Assembly (NCBI RefSeq): GCF_019084075.1
Contig: NZ_JAHREN010000001.1
Coordinates: 4,676,501-4,740,500, forward strand
Reading direction: 5' to 3'
From: Siccirubricoccus sp. G192
GTDB lineage: Bacteria > Pseudomonadota > Alphaproteobacteria > Acetobacterales > Acetobacteraceae
Length of the DNA stretch: 64,000 nucleotides
The notes under the pieces were generated by a model. That model was given only the letters and a program-made list of their open reading frames with translations, made no database searches and was not told where the DNA came from. This document shows positions 41,606 to 50,222 of this stretch, piece by piece (within the stretch, counting starts at the first letter, position 1; the number at the start of each line of letters is the position of its first letter). Both the position numbers and the translations under genes were made by a program.

Positions 41606-42535
41606 TTAATCCACCCGGACCGAGGCCGCAATGGCCGGCGCCAGGCTGCGGGATTCCGCGGCGCGCGGGCTGCGGCCGCGCCAGGCCAGGGCCAGGCTGC
41701 GGGCCGGCACCGGGCCGGCGGGGGTGGCGGGCTCCAGCGGCCGCACCTCCACCGCCGCCCCGGCCAGCACGCCGCCCTGCACCGCCAGTTGCGGCAGCAG
41801 GGTCACGCCGAGGTTGCTCGCCACCATCTGCACCAGCGTGTGCAGCGAGGTGGCGGCGAAACCCTCCTCCCCCGGAGCCACCCCATGCGGCAGGCCGCAG
41901 GCGTCCAGCGCGTGCTCCCGCAGGCAATGCCCATCCTCCAGCAGCAGCAGCCGCTCGGCCGAGAGCGCGCCGACCGGGACCCGGTCGCGCGCCGCCAAGC
42001 GATGGCCGGCGGGTAGCGCCGCCAGGAAGGGATCGGCGGCGATGGGCAGGGTCTCGGCCTCGCCGCAGGCGCAGGGCAGCGCCAGCAGCAGCAGGTCGAG
42101 CCGGCCGCCCTCGAGCTGCGCCACCAGCCGCTCGGTCTGGTCCTCCCTGAGCCAGAGCCGCAGCCGGGGGAAGGCGGCGCGCAGCACGGGCATGAGCCGG
42201 GGCAGCAGGAAGGGGCCGATGGTCGGGATGATGCCGAGGCGGAGCGGGCCGGAAAGCGGGTCCCGCGCCGCCGCCGCCGTCTCCACCACATCCTCCAGCG
42301 CGGCCAGCGCGGCACGGGCCCGCGCCACCACCTCCAGCCCGAGCGGGGTGAAGACCGGGCGCTTGGCGGTGCCGCGTTCCAGCAGCGCGGCGTCCAACTG
42401 CCGCTCCAGCGCGATGATGCCGGCCGAGAGGGTGGATTGCGTCACCGCAGAGGCCGTGGCGGCGCGGCCGAAATGGCCGTGGTCGGCCAGGGCGAGCAGG
42501 TAGCGGAGCTGCTGCGGGCTGGGCAGGGCTGTCAT
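41606..42535 (-). CDS. oxyR: Hydrogen-peroxide sensor/regulator OxyR
   Basis: This 309-residue LysR-type activator has a winged helix at the N terminus (SPQQLRYLLALADHGHFGRA). The redox pair is present with the right spacing: LLLEDGHCLREHALDACGLP carries two Cys nine positions apart, as in E. coli OxyR C199/C208, which form a disulfide on peroxide exposure. This is more specific than a general LysR call. It is divergent from rubrerythrin, and a 40-bp element sits right before its start. It is probably co-transcribed with the acyl-CoA dehydrogenase. Confidence 0.92.
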   Translation of the reverse strand: MTALPSPQQLRYLLALADHGHFGRAATASAVTQSTLSAGIIALERQLDAALLERGTAKRPVFTPLGLEVVARARAALAALEDVVETAAAARDPLSGPLRLGIIPTIGPFLLPRLMPVLRAAFPRLRLWLREDQTERLVAQLEGGRLDLLLLALPCACGEAETLPIAADPFLAALPAGHRLAARDRVPVGALSAERLLLLEDGHCLREHALDACGLPHGVAPGEEGFAATSLHTLVQMVASNLGVTLLPQLAVQGGVLAGAAVEVRPLEPATPAGPVPARSLALAWRGRSPRAAESRSLAPAIAASVRVD

Positions 42536-42550
42536 GGGGCCTCCGCAATC

Positions 42551-42590
42551 ATCGATTCATTCGATGAAAATAACCAAAACTATTCATTAG
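42551..42590. promoter_or_regulatory. Putative OxyR operator between oxyR and rubrerythrin
   Basis: ATCGATTCATTCGATGAAAA then TAACCAAAACTATTCATTAG. It matches the ahpC upstream element at 45187-45226 at about 30 of 40 positions without gaps, sharing CGAT-N-AAAA and AAAACTATTCATT. It is AT-rich in a GC-rich background and includes ATGAA ... TTCAT dyad symmetry. It lies about 16 bp upstream of oxyR and 95 bp upstream of rubrerythrin. Confidence 0.65.
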
Positions 42591-42683
42591 CAGGCTTCAA
42601 AACGCCATGCGATAGGGATGGGGTGGCGGCCCCAGGTGGCGACACCCCGGCCGCCGCATGGGCCGCAATAATGGAGAGGAAAC

Positions 42684-43103
42684 ATGGCAGCGTTGAAGGG
42701 CAGCAAGACCGAGGAAAATCTGAAGGCCGCCTTCGCCGGCGAATCCCAGGCGAATCGCCGCTACCTCTATTTCGCGCAGAAGGCCGATGTGGAGGGCTTC
42801 AACGACGTGGCCGCGGTGTTCCGCTCCACTGCCGAGGGCGAGACCGGCCATGCGCATGGCCACCTGGAATTCCTGGAAGGCGTGGGCGACCCGGCGACGG
42901 GCCTGCCGATCGGCCCGACCGACCACAACCTGAAGGCCGCGATCGCCGGCGAGACGCACGAATACACCGACATGTATCCCGGCATGGCCCGCACCGCCCG
43001 CGAGGAAGGCCATGACGAGATCGCCGACTGGTTCGAGACGCTGGCCAAGGCCGAGCGCAGCCATGCCGGCCGCTTCCAGCGCGCCCTCGACACGATGGCC
43101 TGA
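42684..43103 (+). CDS. Rubrerythrin-like di-iron protein
   Basis: This 139-residue four-helix ferritin-like protein shows the di-iron ligands: AAFAGESQANRRYLYFAQKA, TAEGETGHAHGHLEFL (E-x-x-H), AIAGETHEYTDMYPGMA, and AKAERSHAGRFQ (E-x-x-H). It lacks the C-terminal rubredoxin domain of classical rubrerythrins. It should reduce peroxide using an external electron donor. The ATG follows GAGAGGAAAC. It is the first gene of the rubrerythrin/Fe-S/DUF3501 cluster and divergent from oxyR. Confidence 0.9.
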   Translation: MAALKGSKTEENLKAAFAGESQANRRYLYFAQKADVEGFNDVAAVFRSTAEGETGHAHGHLEFLEGVGDPATGLPIGPTDHNLKAAIAGETHEYTDMYPGMARTAREEGHDEIADWFETLAKAERSHAGRFQRALDTMA

Positions 43104-43107
43104 ACCG

Positions 43108-43148
43108 GGCCCGGGGCCGCGTGGCCCGGAGGCCTGAATCGGGACGAT
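43108..43148 (+). repeat. Short dispersed repeat, family B, copy 4
   Basis: GGCCCGGGGCCGCGTGGCCC then GGAGGCCTGAATCGGGACGA, related to the copies at 24487-24530 and 32705-32810. It sits between rubrerythrin and the Fe-S oxidoreductase. Confidence 0.6.
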
Positions 43149-43216
43149 CCAAGGAGCATCGAGAACCGTGGGGACGGGCCCTTTCCCGTCCCCGCGCGAC
43201 GGGGGAAGCGAGAAGA

Positions 43217-44560
43217 ATGCGAGAAGGCAGCCTGGAGGCACCCACGCGGCATCCGCTGGCGTGGCAGGAACCCGAATTCTACGACGAGGCGAGGCTGGAC
43301 GCGGAGATGCGGCGCGTCTTCGACATCTGCCATGGCTGCCGCCGCTGCTTCAATCTCTGCGACAGTTTCCCCCGCCTCTTCGACCTGGTGGATGCCTCGC
43401 CGACCGGCGAGCTGGACGGGGTGGAGAGCAAGGATTTCAAGCCGGTCGTGGATGCCTGCACGCTCTGCGACATGTGCTACATGACGAAATGCCCCTATGT
43501 GCCGCCGCATGAGTTCAACCTCGACTTCCCGCATCTGATGCTGCGCTACCGCGCGGTGGAGGCGAAGACGCGGGGCATCCCGCTGGCGGACCGGGAGCTG
43601 GCCAGGACCGACCGCAACGGCAAGCTCGCCTCGCTGGCCCCGGCCCTGGCGAATTGGGCGAGCGGCACCAGCAACAAGACGACCCGCAAGCTGCTGGACA
43701 AGCGCGCCGGGCTGCACCCGGAGGCGGCGCTGCCGCGCTATGCCGGCACCCCCTTCGTCAAGCGCGCCGGGGCCGAGAGCCCGGCGGTGAACGAGGACGC
43801 CCCCGCCTTCGGCCGCAAGGCGGTGCTCTACGCCACCTGCTTCACCAACTACAACGACCCGGAGGCCGGGCTTGCCGCGCGTGCCGTGCTGGCGCGGAAC
43901 GGCGTCGCCACCACGGTCGTGCATCCCCGCTGCTGCGGCATGCCGCTGCTGGAACAGGGCGATATCGCCGCAGTGGCGGAGAATGCGCGGGTCGTGGCGG
44001 CGGAGCTCGGCCGCTGGATCGACGAGGGGCACGACATCATCGCGCTGGTGCCCTCCTGCTCGCTGATGCTGAAATCCGAATGGCCGCTGATCCTGCCGGA
44101 GGATGCGGCGGTGAAGCGGCTGGCCGCCGCCACATTCGACATCAGCGAATATGTCATGGACATCGCCCGCAAGGAGGGGATGGCGCCGGGGATGGCGAAG
44201 CTGGAGGGCGATGTCACCATCCACCTCGCCTGCCATGCGCGGGCGCAGAACATGGGCCAGAAGGGCGCCGAGATGCTGCGGCTGATCCCGGATACCAAGG
44301 TGACGGTGCTGGAGCGCTGCTCCGGCCATGGCGGGTCCTGGGGCTTCAAGCGCGAGCATTTCGAGACGGCGCTGAAGGTCGGCCGCCCGGTGGCGCGCCA
44401 GGCGCGGCAGGGCGGCGCGGCCTATGTCACCTCGGAATGCCCGCTGGCGGGGGTGCATATCGCCCAGGGCATGGACCGGCTGGGCGGCGAGGGCGCGGCC
44501 CCGGCGCTGGTCTCGCACCCCGTGCAGTTGCTCGCGCGCGCCTATGGCATCGAGGCTTGA
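43217..44560 (+). CDS. Iron-sulfur oxidoreductase, heterodisulfide-reductase-related
   Basis: This 447-residue protein has two [4Fe-4S] ferredoxin-type motifs (ICHGCRRCFNLCDSFP and CTLCDMCYMTKCPYVPP). They are followed by two CCG-type domains (HPRCCGMPLLEQGD with PSCSLMLKSEWPL, and HLACHARAQNMGQKG with ERCSGHGGSWGFK). No membrane helix. It is the conserved partner of rubrerythrin and DUF3501, most likely shuttling electrons to the rubrerythrin. It sits 113 bp after rubrerythrin and 14 bp before DUF3501. The start ATG at 43217 follows AGAAGA. The electron donor is not known. Confidence 0.87.
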   Translation: MREGSLEAPTRHPLAWQEPEFYDEARLDAEMRRVFDICHGCRRCFNLCDSFPRLFDLVDASPTGELDGVESKDFKPVVDACTLCDMCYMTKCPYVPPHEFNLDFPHLMLRYRAVEAKTRGIPLADRELARTDRNGKLASLAPALANWASGTSNKTTRKLLDKRAGLHPEAALPRYAGTPFVKRAGAESPAVNEDAPAFGRKAVLYATCFTNYNDPEAGLAARAVLARNGVATTVVHPRCCGMPLLEQGDIAAVAENARVVAAELGRWIDEGHDIIALVPSCSLMLKSEWPLILPEDAAVKRLAAATFDISEYVMDIARKEGMAPGMAKLEGDVTIHLACHARAQNMGQKGAEMLRLIPDTKVTVLERCSGHGGSWGFKREHFETALKVGRPVARQARQGGAAYVTSECPLAGVHIAQGMDRLGGEGAAPALVSHPVQLLARAYGIEA

Positions 44561-44574
44561 GGGGAAAGCAGAGC

Positions 44575-45167
44575 ATGGCGAACCGGCACCAGATCACCGC
44601 CGCCGAGATCCTGCCGCGCGCGGAATATGCGAAGATCCGCGCCGAGGAGCGGCGGCGCATGGCCGCGCTCAAGCGCAACCGCCGCGTCGAGATCGGCCCC
44701 TTCGTGACCTTCCATTTCGAAAGCCACGACACCATGCGCCATCAGGTGCAGGAAATGTGCTGGATCGAGAATGGCGGCGCCGAGCAGATCCCGGAGGAGC
44801 TTGCCGCCTACAACCCGCTGGTGCCGCAGGGGGCGGAGCTGGTCGCCACCTTCATGATCGAGATCGATGACCCGGTGCGGCGGAAGCGCATCCTGGGCGG
44901 CCTCGGCGGCATCGAGGAAACCGCCTTCCTCCGCCTTTTCGATGAGACCGTCACCGCACATCCGGAGGCGGACCAGGATCGCACCACCGAGGAGGGCAAG
45001 GCCTCCTCCGTGCAATTCGTGCATTTCCCCCCTTACCCCGGCCCAGATCGCCCGGTTCCGCACCCCGGGCGCCGAGGTGGTGCTCGGCCTCGGGCACCCG
45101 GAATTACGGCCATATGGCGGTGCTGCCGGAGGCGGTGCGGGCGGAATTGGCGCGCGACCTGGACTGA
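44575..45167 (+). CDS. DUF3501 family protein (two one-base insertions)
   Basis: This protein of about 196 residues begins MANRHQITAAEILPRAEYAK and contains VTFHFESHDTMRHQVQEMCW and IDDPVRRKRILGGLGGIEET. The reading frame breaks at a 6-C run (45027-45032) and again at GG 45100-45101. With both extra bases removed it reads VHFPLTPAQIARFRTPG, then LGLGHPNYGHMAVLPEAV and ends ELARDLD-stop. Function unknown; it always travels with rubrerythrin and the Fe-S oxidoreductase, which suggests a structural or assembly partner. Confidence 0.82.
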
Positions 45168-45186
45168 TGCGGGCCCGGTCTCGACC

Positions 45187-45226
45187 ATCGACGCAGCCGA
45201 TCAAAACGCCAAAAACTATTCATTGG
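45187..45226 (+). promoter_or_regulatory. Putative OxyR operator upstream of ahpC
   Basis: ATCGACGCAGCCGATCAAAA then CGCCAAAAACTATTCATTGG. It aligns ungapped with the oxyR/rubrerythrin element at 42551-42590. It ends 109 bp before the ahpC start and lies just after the DUF3501 stop, so ahpC-ahpD probably has its own peroxide-responsive promoter. Confidence 0.6.
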
Positions 45227-45335
45227 AACAAGCGAAGCGGAAGCCGCATATCCCCGGTGCAGCGGCGCAACCGGCGCCGCGCGGGCCAGGCTTTGGCCCC
45301 TTCACCGAACCACTTCATTCCAGGGATGGATCTGC

Positions 45336-45910
45336 ATGCTGACCGTTGGCGACAAGTTCCCGAGCTTCAACCTGGATGCCGTCAAGGGCGGCCCCGAGGG
45401 CCTCGGCGGCCCGGGCAAGTCCTTCACCAAGGTCTCCAGCGAGTCGGATGCGGGCAAGTGGAAGATCGTCTTCTTCTGGCCGAAGGACTTCACCTTCATC
45501 TGCCCGACCGAGATCGCCGCCTTCGGCAAGCTGGCCGGCGATTCGCCGACCGTGACGCGGTGGTCTACGGCGTCTCCACCGACAGCGAGTTCGTGCACCT
45601 GAACTGGCGCGTCTATAACGACGACATCCGCGACCTGCCGATCCCGATGCTGGCCGATATCAAGCGCGAGCTGGCCGAGGCGCTGGGCATCCTCGACAAG
45701 GAAGCGGGCGTGGCGCTGCGCGCGACCTTCATCGTGGACCCGGATGGCACCATCCAGTGGGTGGGCGTGAACGGCCTCAATGTCGGCCGCAACCCGCAGG
45801 AAGTGCTGCGCGTGCTCGATGCGTTGCAAACCGACGAGCTCTGCCCCTGCAACTGGGAGAAGGGCAAGGACGTCCTGAACCCGGAGAAGCTCTTCGACAA
45901 GGCGGCCTGA
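45336..45910 (+). CDS. ahpC: Peroxiredoxin AhpC (one-base deletion)
   Basis: This protein of about 191 residues reduces peroxides. The peroxidatic Cys lies in KDFTFICPTEIAAFGKLAGD and the resolving Cys in DELCPCNWEKGKDV. The thioredoxin-fold core is normal (YGVSTDSEFVHLNWRV). The frame breaks at 45542-45543, where one T is missing: GATTTCGCC gives DFADRDAVVYGVS. The extra Cys pair (CPC) and the adjacent AhpD match the Mycobacterium-type AhpC-AhpD pair, which does not need AhpF. A probable OxyR site lies upstream. Confidence 0.9.
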
Positions 45911-46049
45911 CGAGACGGCGCGGGGCACCGCCCCCGCGCCAGCCCGCCCCCTATGCGGGGGCGGTGCGCCGAGCCGAGGCGAGGGGAGCACCCCCGGGCG
46001 CCTCGGCTCCGCCCACCGTGAAAACCAGAACCGAAGAGAGGAGCCCGCG

Positions 46050-46580
46050 ATGTCGCTGGAAGCCCTGCGCAACCGCCTGCCCGAATACGCCAAGGACCAG
46101 AAGCTCAATCTCGGCAGCTTGGCGACGGAGCCGGCGCTGGACGAGCAGAAGCGCGCCGGCTGCTTCATCGTCTCCGCCATCGCCTCCCGCAATGCCGAGG
46201 TGACGCGCGCCATCCTCGCGGAATTCGGCCCGAAGCTCTCGCCCGAGGCGCTGACCGCTGCCAAGGCGGCCGCCTCCATCATGGCGATGAACAACATCTA
46301 TTACCGCTTCACGCATCTGGTGGGCGGCGACTACGCCTCGATGCCGGCGAAGCTGCGCATGAACGTCATGGCGAGGCCAGGCGTGGACAAGGGCGATTTC
46401 GAACTGTGGTCGCTTGCCGTCTCGGCCATCAATGGCTGCGGCATGTGCATGGAATCGCACGAGAAGGCGGTGCTCCAGCACGGCATCGGCAAGGAGCAGG
46501 TGCAGGCCGCGGTGCGCATCGCCGCCGTGGTGCATGCCACCGCCGCGACCCTCGATGCCGAGGCTGCGCTGGCGGCCTGA
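46050..46580 (+). CDS. ahpD: Alkylhydroperoxide reductase AhpD
   Basis: This 176-residue all-helical carboxymuconolactone-decarboxylase-like protein has the CxxC and proton-relay motif AINGCGMCMESHEKAV (E-x11-C-x-x-C-x3-H type). It restores the reduced form of AhpC, in Mycobacterium with dihydrolipoamide as upstream donor. It follows ahpC by 139 bp, in which no separate gene is seen. Normal length; ATG with GAGAGGAGC upstream. Confidence 0.93.
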   Translation: MSLEALRNRLPEYAKDQKLNLGSLATEPALDEQKRAGCFIVSAIASRNAEVTRAILAEFGPKLSPEALTAAKAAASIMAMNNIYYRFTHLVGGDYASMPAKLRMNVMARPGVDKGDFELWSLAVSAINGCGMCMESHEKAVLQHGIGKEQVQAAVRIAAVVHATAATLDAEAALAA

Positions 46581-46648
46581 TTCACGCCGCCTTCATGCTT
46601 CCCCCCGCATGCTGCATTCCTTCGCTGGGATAGGGATGCAGCTTCGGG

Positions 46649-48248
46649 ATGGATACTGGCGGTGACACGCTGCGCCCGGCGCGCGCGCCACGCCCCGTGG
46701 CGGATCGCGAGCGTTTCCTCACCTTCGCGCTGACCGCGGCGGAGATGCTGATCGAGGTCTCGCCGGAGGGCCGCATCGGCTTCGCCGCCGGCACCTTCGA
46801 GAGCCGCATGGGGCAGCCGCCCCAGGCCTGGCTCGGCCGCCCGGTGCGGGAGATGGTGGCGCCGGCCGACCGCCGGGATTTCGAAATGTCCTTCGGCCTG
46901 CTGCTGGCGCGGGACCGGCTGCCGCCGACCGGCTTCCGCCTGGCCGATGCGGCCGCCACCCCGATCTCGGTCGCCGGGCTGCGGCTGCCGGAACGGGACA
47001 GCCAGCGTCTCTGCCTGACCTTCGCCGCCATGCCGCAGCCGGCCGCCACCCCGCCCGCCAGGGGGCTGGGGGGGACCGGCGGCACTGCGCGAGACCGGGG
47101 AGGCCGGCCTGCGGCGCGCCGGCCCGGGCGGAACGCTCGGGCTCATCGAACTTGCCGGGCCGGATGGCCCGCTGGGCGCGGAGGCAGGGCCGCTCGGCCC
47201 GCTCATCGGCCAGACCCTTGCCGATGCGCTGGCCGCCGATGCGGTGGTGGGGGAATTGGCGGCCGGGCGCTATGGCGTGATCTCCGGCACCTCGGCCGAC
47301 CTCGCCGCGATCGGGGCGCAGATCGAGGCGGTGGTGCGGAAGGCCGGGCTCGATGCCGCCGTCGCCACCAGCAGCCTGGCGCTGGATGCCGAGGGACTGA
47401 CGCCGATGCAGGCGACGCGGGCGCTGCGCTATGCCCTCTCCACCTTCGCTCGTGGCGGGTCGGCGGCGATGCAGCAGGCGGGTTTCGCCGATGGCCTCTC
47501 CGGCTTCGTCGCCATCGCCTGCTCGCGGGCGCTCGCATTGCGCCAGGCGATCGCCGAGCGGCGCTTCGGCATGGCCTTCCAACCCATCGTCTCCCTCGGC
47601 GACGGCGCGATCCACCATGTCGAGGCGCTGCTGCGGCCGCAGCCGGGCCCGGACGGGGAATTGGACCAGCCCGGGGATTTCGTCACCTTCGCCGAGACCG
47701 TGGGCCTTTCCGAGGAATTGGACTGGGCGGTGCTGGAGGCCGTCTGCGGCGCCGCCCGGCGGTCCCGCGGCATCCGCATCGCCGCCAACCTCTCCGGCCT
47801 GTCGCTGCAAAGCCCGGGCTTCCGCGCCAGGCTGCTGGAATTGCTGGATGCCGAGCCGCTGCTCGCCTCCCGCCTGCTGATCGAGATCACCGAAACCGCC
47901 GAGATCGAGGAGGAGGCCGAGGCGGTGCGCATGGTGGAGGCGCTGCGCCGCCGTGGCCTGCCGCTCTGCATCGACGATTTCGGGGCCGGTGCCGCCGCCT
48001 TCCGCTATCTCCGCGCCTTCCGCGTGGACTACGTGAAGATCGACGGCACCTATGTCCGCAACGCCATGCGGAGCGAGCAGGACCGCGGCATCGTCGCCGC
48101 CATGGTGGACCTGGCCCGCAATGTCGGCGCCCGGGTGGTGGCCGAGCAGATCGAAACCGGGGCCGAGGCCGCGGCCATGCGCGATCTCGGCGTGGATTAC
48201 GCCCAGGGCTGGCACTTCGGCCGGCCGGGGCCGCTGCCGGGCGGTTGA
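46649..48248 (+). CDS. EAL-domain cyclic-di-GMP phosphodiesterase-like protein (frame broken by one extra base)
   Basis: This protein of about 533 residues has a PAS-like N terminus (AAEMLIEVSPEGRIGFAAGT then WLGRPVREMVAPADRRDFEM), then a central region and a C-terminal EAL domain. EAL landmarks are intact: HHVEALLRPQ, IAANLSGLSLQ, LLIEITETAEIEEE, CIDDFGAGAAAFRYL, DYVKIDG and VVAEQIETGAEAAAM. It is predicted to hydrolyse c-di-GMP, although the usual DDFGTG loop is DDFGAG. The frame breaks at the 7-G run 47068-47074. No GGDEF domain is seen. Confidence 0.85.
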
Positions 48249-48298
48249 CCCGGCGCGGGCTCCGGGCTCCCATCCCGCCAAGGGACAGCGAGGCGGCG

Positions 48299-49168
48299 AT
48301 GCGCGACAGGACCTGCAAGGCACCCGACCCGGCGACGCGCGCCCCGCGCTTCCGCCTGCCGCCCGGCGCCTGCGACGCGCATTGCCATGTCTTCGGCCCC
48401 GCGCATCGCTACCCCTATGCCCCAGACCGCGCCTATACGCCGCCCGATGCGCCGATGGAGGAATTGCGCAGGGTTCACCGCATGCTCGGCGTCTCCCGCG
48501 CGGTGATCGTGCAGGCGAGCTGCCATGGCACCGACAATACCGCCATGCTGGACGCCATCGCGGAATCGGGTGGCGCCTATCGGGGCGTGGCGATCCTGGG
48601 TGGCGGGGAGAGCGATGCGGAACTGGCGCGGCTGCATGCGGGCGGCATCCGCGGCGTGCGGTTCAACTTCGTCCGCCATCTCGGCGGCACCCCGGACCTC
48701 GATGTCTTCGACCGCGTGCTGGGGCGGATCGAGCCGCTGGGCTGGCATGTGGTGCTGCATCTCGATGCCGAGGACATCCTCGAACATGCGGCGCGCATCG
48801 GGCGCCTGCGCGTGCCCTTCGTCATCGACCATATGGGCCGGGTGAAGGCGCGGGCGGGGCTGGACCAGGCGCCCTTCCGGCAATTGCTGGAGTTGATGCG
48901 CAACCCGCTGGCCTGGGTGAAGGTCTGCGGGGCGGAGCGGGTCTCCTCCGCCGGCGCCCCCTTCCAGGACGCGGTGCCCTTCGCCGCCGCGCTGATCGCG
49001 GCGGCGCCGGACCGGGTGCTCTGGGGCACCGACTGGCCGCACCCCAATATCAGCGGCGACATGCCGAATGACGGCGACCTGGTGGACCTCCTCGCCCGCT
49101 TCACAACCGAGAAGGCGCTGCTCCGGCAGGTGCTGGTGGAGAATCCGGCGCGGCTCTACTGGGGCTGA
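48299..49168 (+). CDS. Amidohydrolase_2 family hydrolase (PDC lactonase-like)
   Basis: This 289-residue TIM-barrel metal hydrolase has the N-terminal HxH-type DAHCHVFGPAHRYPYAPDRA, VIVQASCHGTDNTAMLDAIA, VVLHLDAEDILEH, PFVIDHMGRVKA and the C-terminal Asp in VLWGTDWPHPN. It resembles 2-pyrone-4,6-dicarboxylate lactonases (LigI) and other Amidohydrolase_2 members; no aromatic-degradation gene is close, so the substrate is open. It begins 50 bp after the EAL gene. Confidence 0.82.
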   Translation: MRDRTCKAPDPATRAPRFRLPPGACDAHCHVFGPAHRYPYAPDRAYTPPDAPMEELRRVHRMLGVSRAVIVQASCHGTDNTAMLDAIAESGGAYRGVAILGGGESDAELARLHAGGIRGVRFNFVRHLGGTPDLDVFDRVLGRIEPLGWHVVLHLDAEDILEHAARIGRLRVPFVIDHMGRVKARAGLDQAPFRQLLELMRNPLAWVKVCGAERVSSAGAPFQDAVPFAAALIAAAPDRVLWGTDWPHPNISGDMPNDGDLVDLLARFTTEKALLRQVLVENPARLYWG

Positions 49169-49178
49169 TCCCGCCGGT

Positions 49179-50153
49179 TCAGGACCATTCCACGGGGAAG
49201 AAGCGGTAGCCCTCGCCGTCCCTTGCGATATGGCCAGTCGCCGGGAAGGGGAAGTGGTAGCCCGCCACCCGCACCCGGTCCACCGCCACCCGATCCAGCA
49301 CGCGCCGGCGCGTCACCTCGGCCATGGCGGCGTCGAATTCAAACAGCGAATGCAGGCCGGGGCGGCGGGCGAAGACCTCCGGCCGGTGGGTGGTATCGGC
49401 CAGGAGCATCAGTTCCTCCGCGCCATCGGCCACATGGAAGATCATATGGCCGGGGGTATGGCCATAGGCGGCGATGGCGCGGATGCCGGGCGCCACCTCC
49501 TCGCCATCCCGGTAGCGGCGGAGGCGGGCCTGGTAGGGCGCGAAGCGGCGGGCGACATTGGCGAAATTCACCCGCTGGCCCTCCGGGCTACGGCTCTCGT
49601 TGCCAGGGTCGGACCACCAGGCCCATTCGATCTCGCCCACCGCGACCTCGGCATTGGGGAAGACCGCCTGGCCCTCCGCCGTGGTGAGGCCGTGGATATG
49701 GTCGCGGTGGCAATGGGTGATCACCACCAGCCCGACCCGGGCGGGGTCGATGCCGGCCGCCTGCATGTTGCGCGCGAGCAGCCCGGAGGTGGGGCCCATC
49801 TGCCCGCCAGTGCCGGTATCGAAGGCGATCAGCAGCCGCCCGGTATCGACGAAGGGGACGGTATAGACCCCGTCATAGGTGGTGGTGGGCATGAAGGCTT
49901 CCGCCAGCACCGCCTGCACCTCCGCGGTCGGCGCATTGCGGACCAGCCCTTCCACCGGGCGGCGGGAGAAGCCGTCATGCACCGTGGTGACAATATAGTC
50001 GCCGAGGCGGAAGCGGTAATAGCCGGGCGCCTGGGACAGGGCGGGCGCGGCGGGCTGGCCCGCGCTCTGGGCGAATGCGCCACGCAGCAGCGCGGGCGTG
50101 GCCAAGGCGGCGGCAATGGGCGCGAGCAGGGCCTTGCGGCGCAGGATTGTCAT
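49179..50153 (-). CDS. Secreted metallo-beta-lactamase-fold hydrolase
   Basis: This 324-residue protein has an N-terminal signal with an RRK (MTILRRKALLAPIAAALATP), so Tat export is possible. The metal site motif is VVITHCHRDHIHGLTTAEG (HxHxDH), followed by a later His in IAAYGHTPGHMIFH and Asp in MLLADTTHRPEVF. It resembles quorum-quenching or detoxifying MBL enzymes but the substrate is not known. It is convergent with the amidohydrolase (10 bp apart). Confidence 0.85.
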   Translation of the reverse strand: MTILRRKALLAPIAAALATPALLRGAFAQSAGQPAAPALSQAPGYYRFRLGDYIVTTVHDGFSRRPVEGLVRNAPTAEVQAVLAEAFMPTTTYDGVYTVPFVDTGRLLIAFDTGTGGQMGPTSGLLARNMQAAGIDPARVGLVVITHCHRDHIHGLTTAEGQAVFPNAEVAVGEIEWAWWSDPGNESRSPEGQRVNFANVARRFAPYQARLRRYRDGEEVAPGIRAIAAYGHTPGHMIFHVADGAEELMLLADTTHRPEVFARRPGLHSLFEFDAAMAEVTRRRVLDRVAVDRVRVAGYHFPFPATGHIARDGEGYRFFPVEWS

Positions 50154-50222
50154 GCATGTCCTCCCCGGTTCCCGGTTGCGGGCAGCATGCGCCATCCGGC
50201 GCCCTGTCTCCAAGGCCCCGGA

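Noticed and set aside
41606..42535. General LysR regulator without assigned role
   Set aside because: The two Cys nine residues apart in the OxyR-type motif and the peroxide genes next door support the OxyR call.
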